From Styela clava (lineage: Eukaryota > Chordata > Ascidiacea > Stolidobranchia > Styelidae), in the NCBI RefSeq assembly GCF_964204865.1, contig NC_135258.1:9353001-9417000 (forward strand): DNA of 64,000 nt. The letters run 5' to 3'. Shown here piece after piece: positions 56,863-64,000 of the stretch (the first letter of the stretch is position 1; the number at the start of each line of letters is the position of its first letter). The position numbers and the translations under genes were made by a program. Below the pieces are notes generated by a model. It ran no database searches and was not told the DNA's origin. It saw nothing but the letters and a program-made list of their open reading frames with translations.

Positions 56863-59376
56863 ATTTTTAATTTTGGTTTTTAGAATAACCTTCTATCTGC
56901 AACCTTAATACAATCGAATACTCCAATCAAATAATAGTGGTCCAATCAATGCGGGTGCATATCAATTAGTTCATAGGATACGAATGCTATTGCTAACTGA
57001 CCTCCCGACTTTCACTGTAGCAAGACTTCTTCCTGACCTCCCCTCTACAAGCAAATCTGAATAAAACAAGCTTTACGAAAAATCATAAGAGGAAGTGCGA
57101 TGACGCGGCTGACATTGATGACTTGTTTCCTCTTGTTCAATTGCAACTTATCTAGTTTGACCAGTATCGGTTATTTATTTTTACTCATGCCGAAAATGCA
57201 CACTGTAGTTGTACAAATAGGATAAAGAAAAAATGCATTTCAGTGTGAAGGGAGACGTGATAAACCAGTAATGGCGACCGGTTTGTTTTCATACGATATA
57301 CTTGCCAGCCTGTCCTGACCAAACACTAACGTTAAATTAGTTTGTGTTATTTCGCTGAATGTAATAATGAAAAAGGGGGGAATCCTTTTTGAAAGTTGGT
57401 GCTTACAATCTGTAGGTATTGATAAGATATTTCTTGTTGTTTACTGGCTAAACTGTTGTTGTTGTTATCTGGTCTGACAAGGACATATTTATGGTTTCGA
57501 ATACATGTATTGCAATTGTATATAGTTATAAATACAAAGAAGATTTCCAAAGTATGTCTGATAAGCCAGACAAAATCCAAATTCAAATGCACGCAGGACT
57601 AGTCGATAATGCTAGCCGCCCATTGTCCATGATGTCTCCTCAACAAGTGGTCATTTATAACTTGTTATGATATCCCCGGGGCATGACGCTGGATGCCATA
57701 GCAGCAAACAGGTATTCTAATTGTTGCGTTTTATTACTTTGGGTCGCTTCTCATTTATGTGTAAGATTAGAATTATTTTAAGTTCAAACACGTTCAACTA
57801 TTACCTAATATCCTAATAATTTTGTTTTCATATCCATTTTATCCTTGTCTATCACGAGTTTTTGGGTGTCCAATTTTTTACTATTGCAACTAAACTAATA
57901 CTTCCTAGGAAGCGGAGACAAATTGCTAACAAAACCACAAAAATGAGCTTCTGTTTGCGACCATGTCTAATGGGAAAAGCTAACAAAACACGATGGCATC
58001 TTGCTGGTTAGGTGATGTTGCGGGATTATGTGGATCGGTAAATTTTCATCAATCAGACTTCAGAAACGGGAGCAGTTGTTAGAAGTTTCTTACATTATAT
58101 CTAGGGTTGAATTATCCGGATAGCGGTTAACCGGATAACCGAGAGCTATTTTGCTATCTGATATCCGGATATTATTGTGACGATTAACCGGATAATAGAG
58201 CAGTATAAATAATGCATATGCGCATTAGCGATTTTTATATTTTTGTTGAGTGGCGACTGACATCTCCCAGAGCATTTAATCAATAACAACTTTTTTCACA
58301 CTAATCTGCCTATATTTTAGTCATCCGTGGAATGCTGAAGTAAACTTTACTATTACATCACAAAACACGCAGAACAAATGTAAATATTGCGCTTAATATA
58401 AGAGCTCATTCGCTTTATAAAGTTAGATTGGAACTAGAGGTACAGTATAAGCAAGACTAACCTAAACGAATTCAGTTGAAAAGCATTGGTTGGGTGGGTG
58501 TGAGTTTGTTGCTTTTTGGTCGGGTGTGGCTTTCAGTTGTTGCGTGTATTGGAGGAACGCATTTCATGATGAAATAAACCAGTTTGAATTTCAAGGACTT
58601 ATTCCACAATACTTTCGATTCAATATGTAGCGTACCGGCAGTCTATGAAATAATTATCCAAGTTTAGAATATCTTCCCATATGGTCTTACGTCAATATTC
58701 ACTTCAAGTTATGCAATTTGATTCTATTTATTATTCATCAATCTCAACCCAAGCAAATACTCCAAACAAAACGACAAGCATACAATGAAGCGACAAGTAC
58801 CAGGCAGCACAATGCAAGAAAACAGAATATACACAATAAAAACACTTTGAACAGTAGGCCTACTGATGATAGCTAATTCCCTGACAACAACCAAACATAC
58901 AACGCTAAAATAACTGCAATGGCACTGCACTGAAACAATAATATCAGCCTATTTTCTAGCATAAAAACATCCATCAAATACCCATCCCGCAGTCACAAAA
59001 CCACAAACAAACATCCCTGATAACCCACCGGATACCAGGGGCACTCCCCCAGACACTCATGACTGAAATCAAACCAAAAACCAACCACACTGTAGCGGTA
59101 CCAACCACATCACACGCTAACAGCCACACATAAAAGAACAGAACCGAGAGTGTCACAGCGCCCCCAGTGTCCCCAATGCCAAAATACCAAATAAGGCAAT
59201 ATTATAACATGACAGCATTTAACAGATAAAACAAGGGTCGTCACACATGTAATCTGTGTAGTATTTCAAAATTTTGGGTTCACGAACAAATGTTATGTGC
59301 TTACTTTTAACTCTGGTATATATGTTTTTTTTCAAATTTCCATGTATCAACCGAATCAATAGATATACCAGCCGAA

Positions 59377-61583
59377 ACAAAAGAGCTATGCTTAAATATA
59401 TGGACACGTAGCGCCACCTAATGGCAATAATTTTGATGACGTCATAGCAAAAAAAAAGTAATAGCCTTCTGAAGAAAATTTTTATCTTCAACCACTGAAA
59501 ATTTTAAAGCAATTGGTCCAGTAATCAAAGAGAAAAGCGATTTCTTCAAAACGTGTCAAAGAACAACAAGAGAGCTACGCACAAATATATGGACACGTTA
59601 GACCAGAGCGAATCAGTCCTTACCGGTACCTTTGACGCTACCGGTACCCTCAAAAAAGTTCTGAATTTCCAGTAGCAAGAATTTTGCAGAATCAAAACGT
59701 ACAGCCAGTCATGACACTGACTAAAATCCGTGTTCCCATGGATAAAAAATAATACAGCAAAATTTTAGACGAAATATCAAATTTCATAGAATTCATGCAA
59801 AATTTTGAAATAAATAAAAGTAATAGCCTTCTAGCAAAAAAATTACTCTTTAACCACTGAAAATTTCAAAGCAATTGGTCCAGTATTCGAAGAGAAAAGC
59901 GACTTTTTAAAAATGTGTCAAAGAACAACAACAACAACAACATAATATTGAAACGATCGTTATGTCCACTACGTGTCCAACAAGAACAACACAAGAGAGC
60001 TACGCACAAATATATGGACACGTCAGACCAGAGCGAATCAGTCCTTACCGGTACCTTTGACGCTACCGGTACCCTCAAAAAAGTTCTGAATTTCCAGTAG
60101 CAAGAATTTTGCAGAATCAAAACGTACAGCCAGTCATGACACTGACTAAAATCCGTGTTCCCATGGATAAAAAATAATACAGCAAAATTTTAGACGAAAT
60201 ATCAAATTTCATAGAATTCACGCAAAATTTTGAAATAAATAAAAGTAATAGCCTTCTAGCGAAAAAATTAATCTTCAACCACTGAAAATTTCAAAGCAAT
60301 TGGTCCAGTATTCGAAGAGAAAAGCGACTTTTTAAAAACGTGTCAAAGAACAAGAACAAGAACAACAACAACAACATAATATTGAAACGATCGTTATGTC
60401 CACTACGTGTCCAATAACAACACAAGAGAGCTACGCACGAATATATGGACACGTTAGACCAGAGCGAATCAGTCTTTACCGGTACCTTTGGCGCTACCGG
60501 TACCCTCAAAAAAGTGCTGAATTTCCAGTAGCAAGAATTTTGCAGAATCAAAACGTACAGCCAGTCATGACACTGACTAAAATTCGTGTTCCCATGGATA
60601 AACAAGAGAGCTATGCTCAAATATATGGACACGTAGAGTCACATAATTTTGATGACGTCATAGCGAAAAAAAAAGTAATAGCCTTCTGGAGAAAATTTTT
60701 ATCTTTAACCACTGAAAATTTCAAAGCAATTGGTCCAGTATTCGAAGAGAAAAGCGACTTTTTAAAAACGTGTCAAAGAACAACAACAACAACAACAACA
60801 CAATATTGAAACGATCGTTATGTCCACTACGTGTCCAAAAATAATACAGCAAAATTTTAGACGAAATATCAAATTTCATAGAATTCACGCAAAATTTTGA
60901 AATAAATAAAAGTAATAGCCTTCTAGCGAAGAAATTTATCTTTAACCACTGAAAATTTCAAAGCAATTGGTCCAGTATTCGAAGAGAAAAGCGATTTTTT
61001 AAAAACGTGTCAAAGAACAAGAACAACAACAACAACATAATATTGAAACGATCGTTATGGCCACTAAACGTGTCCAAAAAACGATCGTTATGTCCACTAA
61101 ACGTGTCCAATAAATATATTCTATCTAAGTCAGATGTATGTTAAACCGTAGTAGTATATATTTACGGTTAAACTAGTTGAACACAAAAGCTTAAAGAAAT
61201 GGTCATCGTGAGTGTGCGACACCAAAATTTAGTATAAGTCAAAATTTTAAGAAAAAATGCTCTAGACACAAAAAGAAACTTTAAAAAAAATTTAACAATA
61301 ATAAGAAACAAGAGAGCTGTGCTCAAATATATGGATACGTCACAAGGTGTCGCTATTTTTTAATCTGACACATGAAAAACGAATCTATTGAAGTCCACAG
61401 CATTTTTGAAATAAGTAAAAGTAATAGCCTTCTGGCAAAAAAATCAATCTTTAACCAGTAAAAAAATTCAAAGCAATTGGTCCAGTATTCGAAGAGAAAA
61501 GCGATTTCATCATGACGAAAGAGGAGAATAATAACAACAACAACATAATATTAAAACGATCGTTATGTACACTGACGTGTCCA
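59377..61583 (+). repeat. Tandem array, period about 425-431 bp
   Basis: Units begin CAAGAGAGCTACGC at about 59567, 59992 and 60423, with variant or shortened units starting at 59377, 60603 and 61309. Each full unit carries ATATATGGACACGT, an ACCGGTACC pair, AGTAATAGCCTTCT, CAATTGGTCCAGTATTCGAA, an (AAC)n run and AACGATCGTTATGTCCAC before ACGTGTCC. Short units lack the middle third. Adjacent full units are nearly identical, so the expansion is recent. No protein is encoded. Confidence 0.9.
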
Positions 61584-61911
61584 ATAATATAATTCTTTAC
61601 ATATGATTTGAATAGGATAAAATAACGTAGCAGTTGAGGGAAGACAATTAGGACACAGTATTCAAAAAAGCACGTTTCATTATATTATTCAGCTGTACTT
61701 CTGTACGATTACGGAGCTTAAATTTTTATTTATTGACACATGCAACATCGAAATGCACAATCATTTTTATTCGAGAAAAATAGTACGTATTTGCAATATA
61801 ACTGTGTGTTGGTTTTTAGTCAATTCGCCTCGAAAATCGTGTGAAATCGGTTCTCCAAAATTAGCGGCAACTATCCGGTTAACCGCATAGTTAAAATACG
61901 AGATACCCGGA

Positions 61912-63542
61912 CAGGCGCGCAGCCAGGATTTTCAAAAGGGGGGGGGGGGGTTCATAATCATAAATTCCCATTGCGGTCTGTAACAGTCTTCGAATTACGC
62001 GCTCGTTAAAGGGACGTCTTTTCAGCGTATAATGATTATTCTTGTCGCGTGAAATATTCAATCTCTGACAACTACAAAATTCTAAAATGTTCTAAATTAT
62101 TAAGTTAATTGTGTCCAACGTAACTCGCGGTTGCTTCTTCTTATGTCAAAATAAAAACATTAGTTCTCTGAAATGCCACGGCATCGGTGGACATAAAAAT
62201 ATGAGGACAAACGGTGTATTTAATTTTAATACGTATTTTTGGAATCTTGCCAACTCGTTATCGCCGTTAGAAAAATCACATTAACTGATATAAAATCCCG
62301 AAGAGTACAATTTTATTTCGTAATCAAAAATCGCCGCGATCACGCCACTTCTTAAACAACGAAAAATGATTTTTCTGTTGTGCTAAGTAATCAATTCGTG
62401 ACCGATAAGGGCATATTTAAAATGTCTTGCTTTATTAATTTAATTGTCTTCAATTTAACCAGCATTTGCGTCGACAAAACAAAACAATTTTTTACAATTC
62501 ACAATTTCAAAATACCTCGGCCATTTGCCGACATAAAAATAAAAATTTGTGGTAACTGCCCGTCGCCTATCATATATTGTTTTGATCCGTATTTTTTCTA
62601 TTTTGCAAATTCGACAAATTTGAGATGTGCTTGTAACATTGACTTCGTTCAATCGCAATGCTGACACTCCGATTATTTTTAAAGATAAAACCTCCTGAAA
62701 AATCCGTAAATCTGCTGTGAATTCTCATGGAGTAAAATTTATTTCAGTACAATAAAGATTGATGGATATACTTCGGATTAATTATCTTATATATCATCAC
62801 AAACCGGGAAAAAATCGTAAGTAATGGATAAAAGGCAAATCCCACCCACAATTAACCGTGTTTCGATTTTAGTGACGGTATGTTCCTAAACGGCGACCAA
62901 ACATAATGTGCGCCATAGGCACACGAAATTTTGCGATTTTGCGACTAGAAAAGCTTTTTTAGACTGTCGCGGGACTCAACAAAACTTATATTGTTTACGG
63001 TTCTATTTTCAGTATTTTATAATGCCGCTTTTCAATCAAATTTAGATCGCGGTTTTACTCCTTCTTTTGTCTTTAGAACCTCGCCACCGATGAACGTATA
63101 ATAACTCACGAATTCACAATTCCGTGCAAAGTACAAAAATAAAATAATTATCATGTTTATCGTGGCACAAATTTATGATTTAGAAAGAATAAAAACCGAC
63201 GTAAGGGCGTTTACGGCCCAAATAACACGCTGATGAAAACATGGGCGATTTTAGCAGAAGGCAATTGCACGCTTTTTCAGTTTTCACATTTCCGTGCGGG
63301 TACAAAAATAAAATAGTTACCATTGTTCCCGCGGCACAAATTTGTGAGATTAGAGAGAATAAACACATGTAAAGGGCGTTCACGGAATAAATAACATGCC
63401 GCGTTGATGAAAACGAACGGCGATTTCAGCAGAAGGCAATTGCACATGTTATCGGCAACTTTTTCACTTTTCGGAAAATTCAAAAGGGGGGGGGGGGGTT
63501 CGACCCCGACCCCCCCCCCCCCCCCCCCTGGCTGCGCCACTG
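61912..63542. mobile_element. Nested 1.6-kb hAT-like element
   Basis: Left end CAGGCGCGCAGCCAGG, right end inward CAGTGGCGCAGCCAGG. Flanks TACCCGGA (61904-61911) and TAACCGGA (63543-63550) match at seven of eight bases. The ends carry G runs at 61938-61950 and 63486-63498 and a C run at 63510-63528. Inserted into the 58.1-63.6 kb element. No transposase frame. Confidence 0.82.
63121..63465. repeat. Two-copy subterminal tandem repeat, about 167 bp
   Basis: Two diverged units start near 63121 and 63287 (TTCCGTGC... TACAAAAATAAAATA). Each has AAATAACA and GCAGAAGGCAATTGCAC near its end. Lies inside the nested element. Confidence 0.75.
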
Positions 63543-63608
63543 TAACCGGATATATCCGTTATCCGGATAGTATAAATTATAGGTATCCGAACTAACTCTA
63601 ATTATATG

Positions 63609-64000
63609 ATCTACTTGAATTTGCTGTTTTTTTTAAAGCCCCATCAAAAATGTTGCCCGATTTTGAATCGCGTTCACTCTCCTGTTTTTTTTTTTTTTTT
63701 TTTTTTTTAATTTATGTTGGGTAGTGGGTACGTGACTTTTTAACTTTATTTTAAGTTATGCTCGCATCCCGGGTATCTCTGCATTTTGTTAGTCTGTTTA
63801 CTTTTTGTGTTGTTTATGCCGGAGAACCGAAATAAAATGAGTGATTGGTTTGATTATCCAACGAAATCTATGCTCGGGGTAGCAACCATTTTAGGTTTGA
63901 TTTTAGATTACTGCAGATAATCGAAATTTTCACAATCAATTTTAAAATCTTTAAGTTGAATGTGGGTAAGTTAAATTTCCATTGTTACGAACTTACGATA
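63609..64000. other. Window edge, no gene seen
   Basis: AT-rich flank of the composite element with a T run at 63685-63708. Nothing recognised. Confidence 0.6.

Larger units (their letters stand above)
51724..58101. other. Gene-poor region with retroelement relics
   Basis: 6.4 kb upstream of SRRM2. It holds a LINE fragment, a hAT-like piece, clustered SINEs, a solitary repeat copy related to the 59-61 kb array and a UBL5 retropseudogene, each listed separately. I see nothing in 56870-58100 apart from AT-rich sequence, nor in the first few hundred bases beside SRRM2, which should contain its promoter. Confidence 0.55.
58102..63600. mobile_element. 5.5-kb hAT-like composite element
   Basis: Left end TAGGGTTGAATTATCCGGAT, right end inward TAGAGTTAGTTCGGATACC. 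Both are followed by TATCCGGATA and GGTTAACCGG-type palindromes, repeated again near 61870. Flanks ATTATATC (58094-58101) and ATTATATG (63601-63608) form an 8-bp duplication with one mismatch. It contains the repeat array and a nested element, and no transposase frame. Confidence 0.7.

Noticed and set aside
60396-60809. 137-codon plus-strand frame in the repeat array
   Set aside because: It is chance read-through of array units; units are not multiples of a conserved frame and the solitary copy is not open.
59377-61583. CRISPR-like direct repeat array
   Set aside because: Units are about 430 bp with no spacer structure, and the DNA is clearly animal nuclear.
62380-62664. 94-codon plus-strand frame in the nested element
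   Set aside because: Not transposase-like, no conserved motif, AT-rich.

Overview
The window is animal nuclear DNA: AT-rich, with GT-AG introns, AATAAA poly(A) signals and many small DNA transposons. It carries ten protein-coding genes, all reconstructed with intact frames, plus one processed pseudogene. The gene set (kringle-serine protease, AKAP14, ZMYND10, CEP135, SRRM2) points to a metazoan with motile cilia. Compact genes and splice acceptors lying 3-43 nt upstream of start codons would fit an ascidian tunicate with spliced-leader trans-splicing. That placement is inference; the gene identities are much firmer.

Layout. 1211-4102 (-): neutral ceramidase in one exon. 8991-13295 (-): secreted single-kringle trypsin-like protease, ten exons. 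13889-18774 (+): UDP-galactose transporter SLC35A2, five exons, divergent from the protease. 22938-28782 (-): ZMYND10, eleven exons. 30457-33966 (-): CEP135, one exon. 38574-40448 (+): FBXW2, one exon. 40942-43133 (-): AKAP14, five exons. 43497-44096 (-): DRC12/CCDC153, one exon. 46714-47625 (+): eIF2B alpha, one exon. 48841-51723 (-): SRRM2/Cwc21, three exons. From 51.7 kb to the end there is no live gene. That part holds LINE, SINE and hAT relics, a UBL5 retropseudogene with two in-frame stops (56632-56862), and a 5.5 kb TIR element (58102-63600) with a second TIR element and a roughly 425 bp repeat array inside it.

How the genes relate. Four of the five minus-strand genes between 22.9 and 51.7 kb make cilium or centriole parts: ZMYND10 (cytoplasmic preassembly of dynein arms), CEP135 (centriole), AKAP14 (axonemal PKA anchor) and DRC12 (nexin-dynein regulatory complex). 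DRC12 and AKAP14 are head-to-tail, 363 bp apart. The other genes are housekeeping (translation initiation, splicing, ubiquitin ligase, Golgi sugar transport) or secreted/surface enzymes.

Mobile DNA is dominated by non-autonomous elements with 8-bp target duplications (hAT-like). Seven copies have exact duplications. One family occurs as about 230 bp and about 110 bp inverted-repeat copies, and its four resolved copies all lie in introns. I saw no tRNA, rRNA or CRISPR, and no intact transposase.
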